Below are positions 16,888 through 25,308 of a DNA stretch of 64,000 nucleotides, piece after piece. The position numbers were made by a program, and so were the translations under genes. The stretch is from Mobiluncus sp963511525 (GTDB lineage Bacteria; Actinomycetota; Actinomycetes; Actinomycetales; Actinomycetaceae), in the NCBI RefSeq assembly GCF_963511525.1, contig NZ_CAUPIY010000009.1, positions 1 to 64,000 on the forward strand, written 5' to 3'. A model generated the notes under the pieces. That model saw nothing but the letters and a program-made list of their open reading frames with translations, was not told the DNA's origin and searched no databases. Position 1 is the first letter of the stretch. The number at the start of each line of letters is the position of its first letter.

Positions 16888-18203
16888 GCCTGGTTTCGGC
16901 TGCTGGGGAAGCCAAACTGTCTCTCTATGATCAGATTTTGTACCCCTTCATGTGGGTGGTGGGCTGGATTCTGCGCGGTGTCCACGAGATGCTGAGACTG
17001 TTCGGGGTCAAGTCAGGTGCCGGTATTGGTTGGGTGCTGGCCATTGTCGGGATGACTATCGTGGTGCGGCTGATTATTGTGCCGTTGTTTATCAAACAGA
17101 TTAAGGCTTCGCGCGCTATGAGCCTAGCTCAGCCCGAACTGACCGCTATCACCAAGAAATATAAGGGCAAGCGCGACCAGCAGTCTATGATGCGCCAGCA
17201 AGAAGAGATGAAAGCCGTGCAAAAGAAGTACGGCGCTTCCATGTCGGCCTCGTGCCTGCCACTGTTGGTGCAGATGCCGGTACTGTTTGCGCTGTATCGC
17301 TTGCTCTACTATATGTCGGCGGTCGCGCAAGGAACCATGCCCGAACATGATTCCATTGGCGGGATGGGTCAGGAGCAAGCCAAAGCGTTGTGGGATTCCA
17401 CGTTCTTTGGTGAATCTTTGGGTCAGACCATGTTCGGTCCGACTTCCACCATGCAGACCAAGATTGTCATCGGGATTATGGTGGCTTACCTGGTCGTGAC
17501 CATGTTTGTCCAGACGGCGCTCCTCTCGATGAAGAATATGAGTGACGAACAGTTGCATTCGGATAACCCGATGGTGAAGTCCACGAAGTCCATGATGTAC
17601 TTTATGCCCCTGGTTTATCTGTTCACCGGCCCGGTCGTGCAGGTGGGACTGCTTATCTACTGGGTGACTTCCAACACGTGGAGCTTGGTGCAGCAGTACT
17701 TTATGATTCGGGCCTACCCCACTCGTGGTTCGGCTGCCGCCCGGTGGCGCGCCGACGCGCACGAACAGAAGTTTGAAAAATACCGCTCTGAGCAGGAAAA
17801 ACAACTGAACGCCGAGCTGGAAAGGATTGAGCTTAACGAGGTGGGGCTCAATCAAAAGGGCGTTCAGGTGGCTATGCGGGAAGCCCGGTTGGCCCATATT
17901 CACAAGTTAGAGAAGCGTCGGATGGAGCTGGGGTTGGAGGAGATTAACTTCGGTTCGGTTGACGCTCAAGGCAAAGGCGGCAGGCAGCAGCGGATGCAGC
18001 CCGGCCAGAAAGGCTGGGAGGAATATCGCGCCCAGTTCGATCAGGACAAGGCCGAGGCGCTCGCCGAGACGGAACCAGATCCGGATGAGGTCGGCAAGGA
18101 TGGGCTGACCGCCAGCCAAAGAGCTGCTAAACAAGCTGAAAGACGTGCAGCTGAACGCAAAGCTAAGCAAAAGAAGTCAAAAAAGAAGCAAGGGAACAAA
18201 TAG
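16878..18203 (+). CDS. yidC: Membrane protein insertase YidC
   Basis: A 441-residue Oxa1/YidC insertase placing proteins into the cytoplasmic membrane. Membrane segments include ILYPFMWVVGWILRGV, GIGWVLAIVGMTIVVRLIIV and CLPLLVQMPVLFALYRLLYY, with an Arg in the hydrophilic groove (VVRLI). A long charged coiled tail from about residue 285 to the end finishes in a Lys-rich stretch (KQKKSKKKQGNK), typical of Gram-positive YidC that bind ribosomes. The ATG at 16878 has GAAGGAG 7 nt upstream; an open frame further upstream is not used. It overlaps yidD, suggesting coupled translation. Confidence 0.95.
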   Translation: MLLSLVSAAGEAKLSLYDQILYPFMWVVGWILRGVHEMLRLFGVKSGAGIGWVLAIVGMTIVVRLIIVPLFIKQIKASRAMSLAQPELTAITKKYKGKRDQQSMMRQQEEMKAVQKKYGASMSASCLPLLVQMPVLFALYRLLYYMSAVAQGTMPEHDSIGGMGQEQAKALWDSTFFGESLGQTMFGPTSTMQTKIVIGIMVAYLVVTMFVQTALLSMKNMSDEQLHSDNPMVKSTKSMMYFMPLVYLFTGPVVQVGLLIYWVTSNTWSLVQQYFMIRAYPTRGSAAARWRADAHEQKFEKYRSEQEKQLNAELERIELNEVGLNQKGVQVAMREARLAHIHKLEKRRMELGLEEINFGSVDAQGKGGRQQRMQPGQKGWEEYRAQFDQDKAEALAETEPDPDEVGKDGLTASQRAAKQAERRAAERKAKQKKSKKKQGNK

Positions 18204-18265
18204 ACACGAAATTTTTTAGGCGGCACGACGCAGCGTGTCGCCGAGGGAATCGAGGGAACATAAAC

Positions 18266-18958
18266 ATGAGTGAAACAATGGATGATTTAGACATTATCGA
18301 AGAAGGCACCGAAGTTGTTGCCAATCGCGGATCCAAGATGGAGCGGCTGGAAAACGAAGGCGACTTGGCCGCTGATTATTTAGAGGAACTGCTGGATATC
18401 GTCGATTTGGACGGAGACATCGAGATTGATGTTGAGAACGGGCGCGCCCTGGTCGAAATCGTTACAGGCGATGCCGAGCCGGATCGTCGTTTGAAACGGC
18501 TGATTGGTCGGCACGGCGAAGTGCTGGAAGCTTTGCAGGAACTGACCCGCCTGGCGGTGCAGTCCCAGACCGGGGAACGGTCCCGGCTCATGCTTGATAT
18601 TGCGGGCTACCGCTCCAATCGTCGCATTGAGCTGCAGGAACTGGTGGAACGCTTGGGTGCGCAAGTGCAGGAAACCGGTGAGCCGGTCCAGCTCAATCCC
18701 ATGAATCCTTTTGAACGCAAGGTGTGTCACGACAAAGCCGCCGAAATGGGGCTGTATTCCGAATCCGAGGGACTCGCGCCCAACCGTTACGTCGTACTGT
18801 CCCTCGATGAGGGCGACGACGAAGAGGACTTCGGGGACGAACCTTTGGACGACTTTGACGACGCTGATGAGGCGGCTGACGACAGTGCAGACGACGCGCT
18901 GGACTCAGATGAGGCAGCCTTGGACGAGGACTCTGATACCTCGGCTGACGAAGATTAA
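18266..18958 (+). CDS. jag: Jag/KhpB-type RNA-binding protein (KH and R3H domains)
   Basis: A 230-residue single-stranded nucleic acid binder encoded after yidC in most Gram-positives. A KH-type domain spans about residues 35-115 (LIGRHGEVLEALQELTRLAV) and an R3H domain about 130-175 (MNPFERKVCHDKAAEMGL, then SESEGLAPNRYVVL). There is no Jag-N domain, as usual in actinobacteria. The last ~50 residues are almost purely Asp/Glu/Ala/Ser, an unusually long acidic tail that may modulate RNA binding. Gene order fits Rv3920c. Confidence 0.92.
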   Translation: MSETMDDLDIIEEGTEVVANRGSKMERLENEGDLAADYLEELLDIVDLDGDIEIDVENGRALVEIVTGDAEPDRRLKRLIGRHGEVLEALQELTRLAVQSQTGERSRLMLDIAGYRSNRRIELQELVERLGAQVQETGEPVQLNPMNPFERKVCHDKAAEMGLYSESEGLAPNRYVVLSLDEGDDEEDFGDEPLDDFDDADEAADDSADDALDSDEAALDEDSDTSADED

Positions 18959-18986
18959 CCGATAGAGTCTGGCGGAAAGACATACC

Positions 18987-19667
18987 GTGACAGATTTAGC
19001 TGCGGATGAGCTGGCCGAAGACGCGCTCGCTGAGGTATCGGTTGAACCCGAACCCCACGGCCTTGCCGAAGTCTTTGATACCAGCGCTGACCAGATGCGC
19101 TACTTCGCAGACTTGCTCAGCCATGAGGGTTTAGAACAGGGGTTGCTGGGTCCCCGAGAGGCGGGACGCATCTGGAGCCGACACATTTTGAACTGCTGGG
19201 TACTCAGCGAGTTCCTTCCCGAGGGCGTCCAGGTCGCCGACGTCGGTTCCGGCGCGGGGCTGCCCGGTTTGGTGCTGGCCATCGGTCGGCCGGATTTGAG
19301 CTTGACGTTGATAGAGTCTATGGCACGCCGTTGTGAGTGGCTGCAGTTTTGTGTCGAAGAACTCGGCCTGGATAACGTGCGGATCTGTAACGCTCGTGCA
19401 GAGGAGTTTCGCGGTAAACAGGCGTTTTCGCACCTGACAGCGCGGGCGGTGGGTAACCTTTCGACTTTGCTGGGCTGGACCGCGCCGTTGGTAAAAAAGC
19501 ACGGCACGATGCTGTTCTTAAAGGGAGCTTCGGTGGAAGCAGAGATTGACAAAGCAAAGGCTAACTATGTCTTTGCCAAACAAAAGGTGTCTTTGCCCGA
19601 GGTGTTAACTGTGTCTACCCCCTTGACCGGAGAACCGACCCGTGTGGTTCGACTGGTTAAGAAATAA
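18987..19667 (+). CDS. rsmG: 16S rRNA (guanine-527-N7) methyltransferase
   Basis: A 226-residue class I SAM-dependent methyltransferase (RsmG/GidB) that methylates G527 of 16S rRNA. The SAM-binding motif is VADVGSGAGLPGLVLAI, followed by LTLIESMARRCEWL and, further on, the FSHLTARAV segment. Loss of this gene confers low-level streptomycin resistance in other bacteria; here it looks intact. The start is GTG at 18987 with GGAAAG upstream, giving an acidic N-terminal extension of ~20 residues. A parS site lies 6 bp after the stop codon. Confidence 0.95.
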   Translation: MTDLAADELAEDALAEVSVEPEPHGLAEVFDTSADQMRYFADLLSHEGLEQGLLGPREAGRIWSRHILNCWVLSEFLPEGVQVADVGSGAGLPGLVLAIGRPDLSLTLIESMARRCEWLQFCVEELGLDNVRICNARAEEFRGKQAFSHLTARAVGNLSTLLGWTAPLVKKHGTMLFLKGASVEAEIDKAKANYVFAKQKVSLPEVLTVSTPLTGEPTRVVRLVKK

Positions 19668-19672
19668 GCAAT

Positions 19673-19688
19673 TGTTTCACGTGAAACA
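19673..19688. promoter_or_regulatory. parS site 1
   Basis: TGTTTCACGTGAAACA is an exact copy of the 16-bp bacterial parS palindrome bound by ParB. It lies between rsmG and parA. It is the nucleation site for ParB spreading and chromosome segregation close to the origin. Confidence 0.97.
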
Positions 19689-19851
19689 TTTTTGTGCCGG
19701 CGTTTGCCAGTATAGTTATGTGTGGGCGGCGGCGCGAGAGGAGTTTATTACCACTTTTGGTTTGTGAAATTTGCCTCGCAAAAATGTATTGTTGGCCTCG
19801 TGCTTGACCTGTGTAAACAATTGTCAACCGGCGCAACCACGCGGATTATCT

Positions 19852-19871
19852 TGTGGATAGCGTGTGGATAA
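19852..19871 (-). promoter_or_regulatory. DnaA boxes upstream of parA
   Basis: TGTGGATAG (19852-19860, 8 of 9) and TGTGGATAA (19863-19871, perfect) are spaced 11 bp apart, one helical turn, about 70 bp before parA. They overlap the region where the parAB promoter is expected (a possible TTGTCA at 19821-19826). Control of parAB by DnaA is inferred. Confidence 0.6.
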
Positions 19872-19940
19872 GTTTTCGGCGAAGGTGAATTTTTTTACGT
19901 CCCCCCATGAAGTAGACTGGAGAGGAAAGAAGGGAGTTTT

Positions 19941-20912
19941 ATGGTGGCAGATAACGAACGGCCAAAGGTCGTAGTCCCCCATCACAGCGAGCGTCCGGAT
20001 TCTATTCATCGGACCCTACGTCCGCGCGTTCCGACCTCCGAGAACGAAACCCCCATCGCTCGTGAACTACGTAAATCTATGGAGGTGCGCCAGGCCATTG
20101 CCTCCGAGGAAACTCCCCAGCTGCGCCACAATCAGGTCGTCGCGGTCGCGAATCAAAAGGGCGGGGTCGGTAAGACGACCACCCTGGTCAACATCGCTAT
20201 GACTTTGGCTCAGCGCGGCGTGCAGGTCCTGGTCATTGACACCGATCCGCAAGGCAACGCCTCGACCGCCCTGGGCATCGCCCACCATGTAGGCACCCCT
20301 TCGCTTTATGACGTGTACACCGGGCAATCCACCCTCGCGGAAGTCGCCCAACCTTGCCCGCAACAGGATTCTCTACTGGTGGTACCCGCCACCGTAGACC
20401 TGGCCGGCGTGGAAATGGAACTCGCCGATGAGGCTGACCGCAGTTTTTACTTGCGCGAAGCCGTGAATAACTACTTGGCGGACAAGTCCGGTTGTTTGGT
20501 TCTCATTGACTGCCCCCCTTCGCTGGGGCTGTTGACCCTGAATGCCTTTTGCGCCGCCCGCTGGGTATTAATTCCAGTGCAAGCGGAGTACTACGCTTTG
20601 GAGGGAATATCCCTCTTGACTGATACCATGAGCAAGATTCGCGACGCTTTGAATCCTCAGCTGGAACTGCTGGCGTTCCTCATCACCATGTTTGATAAGC
20701 GAACCAATCTGGCTGCTCAAGTCGAGAGCGATGTGCGCGAACACTATCCCGATCAGACTTTGCGCACCAATATTCCCCGCCAGGTCGCCATCTCGGAAGC
20801 ACCCTCCTGGGGACAGACCGTCATCACTTACGAAAAGAATTCGCCGGGTTCTCTGGCCTATCAGATGGCTGCATTGGAACTGTTAGGTAAATTAGCAACA
20901 AAGGAAAACTGA
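19941..20912 (+). CDS. parA: Chromosome partitioning ATPase ParA
   Basis: A 323-residue ATPase that positions the origin region through ATP-dependent DNA binding and ParB-stimulated release. The deviant Walker A motif is QKGGVGKTTTLVNIA (after ~70 variable residues), Walker A' is VLVIDTDPQGNAST, and Walker B is LVLIDCPPSLG. The N-terminal ~65 residues are an actinobacterial-type extension. AAGGGAG lies 4 nt before the ATG. It is followed by parB after 3 bp and flanked by two parS sites. Confidence 0.96.
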   Translation: MVADNERPKVVVPHHSERPDSIHRTLRPRVPTSENETPIARELRKSMEVRQAIASEETPQLRHNQVVAVANQKGGVGKTTTLVNIAMTLAQRGVQVLVIDTDPQGNASTALGIAHHVGTPSLYDVYTGQSTLAEVAQPCPQQDSLLVVPATVDLAGVEMELADEADRSFYLREAVNNYLADKSGCLVLIDCPPSLGLLTLNAFCAARWVLIPVQAEYYALEGISLLTDTMSKIRDALNPQLELLAFLITMFDKRTNLAAQVESDVREHYPDQTLRTNIPRQVAISEAPSWGQTVITYEKNSPGSLAYQMAALELLGKLATKEN

Positions 20913-20915
20913 CAC

Positions 20916-21923
20916 ATGGCGAAAAAACGGGCTTTAGGCAGTGGTCTGGGCGCTTTGATTCCGGGTGCGCAGTCTCAGCCGCGCGGCGTGGACGTGCTGG
21001 TTCCACCCAAACCGGGAGCAACAGCGACTAAAGGCAATGACAAGGTACACGAGCTGTTGAGTCCCGATGCGATGCAGCGCAAAACCGCGAACGCGGCGGA
21101 CACGGCTCTGGTGCCGGTCCCGGGCATGACGGTGCAAGAACTGCCCATCGCCGCGATCAGCGCCAACCGGGCGCAACCGCGCGAAGTTTTTGATGAAGAC
21201 GCTTTGGCGGAACTGGCGAACTCGATTCGCAGTGTCGGCATTTTGCAGCCTGTCACCGTGCGGCAAATCGGGACTGGAAAGAAACCGAAATACGAGCTGG
21301 TCATGGGGGAGCGGCGTCTGCGGGCGGCAAAACTCGCGGGACGCACCACGGTTCCGGCCATCATCCGGGAAACCGCTGATGATGAGATGCGGGTCAACGC
21401 CCTGCTGGAAAATATCCAACGCGTGAACCTCAATCCGTTAGAAGAAGCGGCCGCCTACCAACAGATGATTGAGGAACTGGGAGTCACCCAAGAAACCTTG
21501 GCGAAGCGGCTCTCCCGTTCCCGCCCCCAGATTGCTAACACTTTGCGGCTGCTGAAGTTGCCCGCGGAGGTACAGGTACAGGTCGCGGCCGGGGTGTTGT
21601 CAGCTGGTCACGCCCGCGCCCTGCTGGCATTAGAGGACGCCGCCGCGATGACGCATTTGGCCCAGCGGATTGTGGCCGAAGGCTTGTCGGTACGAGCCAC
21701 CGAAGAAATCGTAGCGGTGGGCGATCAAACCCAGAAAGCGGCACAGAAAAAACGGCAAGCAACCCCGCTGAGTCCAGACCTGATGGAAATGAAAGCACAT
21801 TTAGAAGACGTCTTGCAGACCCGAGTTAACCTGCAAGTCGGAAAAAGCAAAGGCAAAGTTACTATTGAGTTCGCCGACAGCGATGATTTAGCGCGGATTA
21901 CCAAAATTATTGCCAGTCGCTAA
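20916..21923 (+). CDS. parB: Chromosome partitioning protein ParB
   Basis: A 335-residue CTP-dependent DNA clamp that loads at parS. The N-terminus KKRALGSGLGALIP is typical. The CTPase motifs appear as ANRAQPREVFDEDALAELA and VMGERRLRAAKLAG. The helix-turn-helix lies in TLAKRLSRSRPQIANTLRLL, and the C-terminal dimerisation domain ends the protein. The start codon is 3 bp after the parA stop, so the two are translationally coupled. Confidence 0.96.
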   Translation: MAKKRALGSGLGALIPGAQSQPRGVDVLVPPKPGATATKGNDKVHELLSPDAMQRKTANAADTALVPVPGMTVQELPIAAISANRAQPREVFDEDALAELANSIRSVGILQPVTVRQIGTGKKPKYELVMGERRLRAAKLAGRTTVPAIIRETADDEMRVNALLENIQRVNLNPLEEAAAYQQMIEELGVTQETLAKRLSRSRPQIANTLRLLKLPAEVQVQVAAGVLSAGHARALLALEDAAAMTHLAQRIVAEGLSVRATEEIVAVGDQTQKAAQKKRQATPLSPDLMEMKAHLEDVLQTRVNLQVGKSKGKVTIEFADSDDLARITKIIASR

Positions 21924-22300
21924 AGCGCCGGACGTGCCTGGTTCAGAGTTTCAGGCAGGCGGTGCGTCAGACACGTGGACGATCTCAGTCGTACAGACAG
22001 CGTCAGCCACAACAAGCTCTCCGCGTGTTCGGCCAACCCGGAAATGAGAGTCTGCATGACCAAGCCGGGAGTAGTGACAGACAGAGCCGGGGACAAGAAC
22101 ACCAAAAGCGTGACGTAAAGCACGGCGCAATTGTTTCACGTGAAACAATCCCGGGCGGTAGGTTGGGAAACACGGGGACGTCCCCGACCGCCCTTGTGAA
22201 ACCGGTCAATGGACTTATCGAGTAACGAGGTGACCGAGCTTGTGAAAGTCAGTCGGGGCGAAATAGATGAACGGCTAGTCGAAAGACCTGGGAAAATAGT
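21924..22300. other. parB-aminotransferase convergent intergenic region
   Basis: This 377-bp gap between converging genes contains the second parS site. I see no gene and no convincing terminator; a weak palindrome GGGGACGTCCCC lies near 22177-22188. Confidence 0.5.
22134..22149. promoter_or_regulatory. parS site 2
   Basis: A second exact TGTTTCACGTGAAACA, here within a longer palindrome (ATTGTTTCACGTGAAACAAT). It lies about 210 bp downstream of parB, so the parAB genes are bracketed by two perfect parS sites 2.46 kb apart. Confidence 0.97.
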
Positions 22301-23575
22301 TTAGGCGGACTTGGCGGTGGAAACCGCGGATGCTGCCTCGCCGTTAGCAATGAGAGCTTTTTCCTGTTCCACGGTCACGGCCAGGCGGCGGATACCTTCG
22401 CGGATTTGTTCCTCGGGAGGATAGCAGTAGGCGATGCGCAGATAGTCAGAGCCGCGCCCGTCCGCATAGAAAGCCGTGCCCGAGACGTAGGCGACCAGGT
22501 TTTGGACGGCACGGGGCAGCATAGCATTCGTGTTGATGCCGTCGGGGAAATGAACCCAGGTGTAGAAACCGCCGACCGGGTGCGTCCAAGTGCAGTCCGG
22601 AAGGTATTTCTTGAGGGCTTCCAAGGTGGCGCGAGCCCGGCCGCGGTACATGACCCGGAACTTGTCGACTTGGGCGTACCAGTCGAAGTCGTGGAGGTAT
22701 TTCGAGATGGACATTTCGGCCGCCATAGAAGGGGTCAAGATGGCGGTTTCGTTAGCGACCACCAGCTTTTGTGTAATTTGGGTGGGAGCCAGCGCCCAGC
22801 CGATACGGAACCCCGGAGCAAACATCTTTGAGAAAGAACCCAGGTAGATAATGCCCTCGGGGTTCAAAGGCTGCAGAGCAGGGTAGAGGTGACCGTCAAA
22901 ACCGAGCAAACCGTAGGGGTTATCTTCCAAAATCAGCAGGTGGTGGCGTTGGCAAATGTTCACAATTTGCGGACGGCGCTGTTCGGTGAGGGTCATGCCA
23001 CCAGGGTTGTGAAAGTTCGGAACGGTATAAAGGAACTTTGCGGGCCTGCCGGCCTTTTCCAGTTCGGTTGCGGCTTCGTCCAGGGCTTCGGGAATGAGTC
23101 CCTCTTGATCCATTAAAACGTGATGTACGTCACATTGATAGGAATGGAACACTGACAGGGCGCCAACATAGGAGGGCGCTTCGACCAAAATCGGGTCGCC
23201 AGGATCCACAAAAAGCTGCGTGACCAGGTCTAATGCGTGCTGAGAACCGGCGGTGATGGTGACGTTGGCGGCGGAGGCGTGGATACCTTCCAAGCTCATA
23301 ATGTCGGTGATTTGCTCGCGCAGCACTTCCAAACCCTGACCACCGCCGTACTGCATGGCGGTAGCACCGTCCTTTTCAAACATCTGCTGGAAAGAGCGCG
23401 CAATCTCACGCAGGGGCAGGTCTTTCAGGTTTGGCATCCCTCCTGCCAAAGAGACCACCTCCGGGCGAGAGGCGACGGCAAATAAGGCTCGCGTTTCGCT
23501 GATTTGCAGGTTGCTGGCGCGCACCGAAAATCGGTCCGACCAGTCGGTTTGGCTCGTTACAGAAGCTGAAGTCAT
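22301..23575 (-). CDS. PLP-dependent aminotransferase, class I/II
   Basis: A 424-residue fold-type I aminotransferase. Motifs are MQYGGGQGLEVLREQI, TAGSQHALDLV, PNFHNPGGMTL, and the lysine that binds pyridoxal phosphate in YLGSFSKMFAPGFRIGW; the C-terminal substrate Arg is in YLRIAYCYPP. The pattern resembles 2-aminoadipate/aromatic aminotransferases of the LysN type, but the substrate is not certain. The ATG at 23575 is preferred over a start 25 codons upstream because AAGGAA lies 7 nt before it. A PLP aminotransferase near parB and trxA is common in actinobacteria. Confidence 0.88.
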   Translation of the reverse strand: MTSASVTSQTDWSDRFSVRASNLQISETRALFAVASRPEVVSLAGGMPNLKDLPLREIARSFQQMFEKDGATAMQYGGGQGLEVLREQITDIMSLEGIHASAANVTITAGSQHALDLVTQLFVDPGDPILVEAPSYVGALSVFHSYQCDVHHVLMDQEGLIPEALDEAATELEKAGRPAKFLYTVPNFHNPGGMTLTEQRRPQIVNICQRHHLLILEDNPYGLLGFDGHLYPALQPLNPEGIIYLGSFSKMFAPGFRIGWALAPTQITQKLVVANETAILTPSMAAEMSISKYLHDFDWYAQVDKFRVMYRGRARATLEALKKYLPDCTWTHPVGGFYTWVHFPDGINTNAMLPRAVQNLVAYVSGTAFYADGRGSDYLRIAYCYPPEEQIREGIRRLAVTVEQEKALIANGEAASAVSTAKSA

Positions 23576-23835
23576 AACACGTTCCTTAGAGAGAGTTACC
23601 TGCAAGTTTACGCTGGCGCGAAACTGAGCCAAAATTTCGGGGCGACACACCGTGATACGAAAGCGGTCCCGCGCTGGGCCCGGGAGAAAGGAGTAAAGCC
23701 GGAAACCCCAGCGAAGGACCGCGGAGTAGTGTTTGTCCCTCCATTGTAAAGGCTGAAACGCAAACGTGGAGGCGAATTCAGCGCCAAAAACGCGAAGGCG
23801 TCACGTCAAGGGCGGTAATCGCAGTTTGGCTGCGA

Positions 23836-24162
23836 TTAGGCGAGGGCAGCTTCGATTTCCGCCTTGAACTGAGACCGCGGCCGACCCCCGATAATCTGGT
23901 GAACGACCTTGCCACCCTTGAATATGTTGAAGGTCGGAATGGCAGAAACCCCGTATTGAGCCTGAATAGACGGATTGTTGTCAACGTCACACTTGGCGAC
24001 TTTCAGGCGATCCCCAAAGTCGGCGGCAATCTGATCCACAATCGGCGCCATCTGACGGCACGGGCCGCACCAAACTGCCCAGAAATCCACCAGCACCGGC
24101 ACGTCAGACTCCAAAACCTCGGCCGTGAAATTGCTTTCGCCCACTTCGATGGCGTTAGACAT
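23836..24162 (-). CDS. trxA: Thioredoxin
   Basis: A 108-residue thioredoxin that reduces disulfides in cytoplasmic proteins. The active site is FWAVWCGPCRQMAPI, and the cis-proline loop is VSAIPTFNIF. The length is standard. It lies 71 bp downstream of trxB on the same strand, so the enzyme and its reductase are probably one transcript, as in Rv3913-Rv3914. Confidence 0.97.
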   Translation of the reverse strand: MSNAIEVGESNFTAEVLESDVPVLVDFWAVWCGPCRQMAPIVDQIAADFGDRLKVAKCDVDNNPSIQAQYGVSAIPTFNIFKGGKVVHQIIGGRPRSQFKAEIEAALA

Positions 24163-24233
24163 AATATTTACCTTTCTCTTGTGTGTAATGTTTCCCGGCT
24201 GTAGCGCCGAGGGAAAAGCACTGTTCCTCGGGC

Positions 24234-25169
24234 TCAGAGCTTAATCTGAGCGTCTTGGTCTTTGATGTAGCGGTCTGCGTCAATGGCCGCGCGGCAGCCG
24301 GAGGCCGCCGAAGTTACTGCTTGGCGATAAATTCCGTCCGTAACGTCTCCCGCGGCGAACACGCCCGGCATGGAAGTGCGCGTGGAGGGTGAATCGACCA
24401 AAATGTTGCCTTGTGCATCCAACCGTAGCTGATCCTTGACCAGTTCGGTGCGCGGCAGGTGACCTGCGGCGATAAAGATGCCGCCGACCGGCACAGTCTT
24501 AGTTTCCCCGGTTTTCACGTTGCGCAACGTGACCGAGTCCACCTTGTCAGTGCCGTTAATGGACTCCACAACTGTGTCGAACTCAAATGAAATCTTTTCT
24601 TCGTTAAACGCCTTGGCCTGCATAGCCGCGCTGGCCCGCAGCTCATCGCGGCGGTGCACCACCGTGACAGAGGAACCGTAGTGAGTCAGGAACACGGCCT
24701 CCTCCATCGCGGAGTCCCCGCCACCAACGACCATGATGGGTTGATCGCGGAAAAAGAACCCATCACAAGTGGCGCAGTAAGACACTCCGTGACCGGCGTG
24801 TTCCTCTTCGCCCGGAACATCCAAAGTGCGGTAACCCGACCCGGTCGCGATGATGACCGTGCGTCCCTGGTGAGTACCCTCATCAGTCACGACAGTCTTA
24901 ATGTCGCCGCGCAAATCCAGCTTCAGGGCATCCTCATAGATAACCTCAACCCCGAAACGCTCAGTTTGTTCCAGCATTTCCTGCATCAAGTCCGGGCCTT
25001 GGATCCCGTCCTTGAAACCGGGATAGTTTTCCACCAGGGTCGTGTTCATCAGCATTCCGCCGATGTTCATCGACCCCGCCACCAGCAGTGTTTTCAAAGC
25101 GGCTCGTCCCGCGTAAATCCCAGCGGTGTAACCGGCCGGACCTGAACCGATAATAATGACGTCGTACAA
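24234..25169 (-). CDS. trxB: Thioredoxin-disulfide reductase
   Basis: A 311-residue FAD/NADPH enzyme that recycles thioredoxin. The FAD motif is IIGSGPAGYTAGIYAGRA, the redox-active cysteines are in YCATCDGFFF, the NADPH motif is MVVGGGDSAMEEAVFL, and the C-terminal FAD motif is GVFAAGDVTDGIYRQ. The start is TTG at 25169, with GGGAG 5 nt upstream; no other start gives the conserved N-terminus. Confidence 0.97.
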   Translation of the reverse strand: MYDVIIIGSGPAGYTAGIYAGRAALKTLLVAGSMNIGGMLMNTTLVENYPGFKDGIQGPDLMQEMLEQTERFGVEVIYEDALKLDLRGDIKTVVTDEGTHQGRTVIIATGSGYRTLDVPGEEEHAGHGVSYCATCDGFFFRDQPIMVVGGGDSAMEEAVFLTHYGSSVTVVHRRDELRASAAMQAKAFNEEKISFEFDTVVESINGTDKVDSVTLRNVKTGETKTVPVGGIFIAAGHLPRTELVKDQLRLDAQGNILVDSPSTRTSMPGVFAAGDVTDGIYRQAVTSAASGCRAAIDADRYIKDQDAQIKL

Positions 25170-25308
25170 AAGGACTCCCTTTGGTGAGAAAACAATAGCT
25201 GAGATTTATTGTAGCTGTGAACCCTTACCAAGGGGATAGAATTCGCTGAGAGCCGAGCGAGAATTGTGACGGAAGCCACCTGACTTGGGAAAACCCCACG
25301 AAGAAAAG

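Noticed and set aside
22177..22188. Palindrome GGGGACGTCCCC downstream of parB
   Set aside because: No T-run and short; not convincing as terminator or operator.
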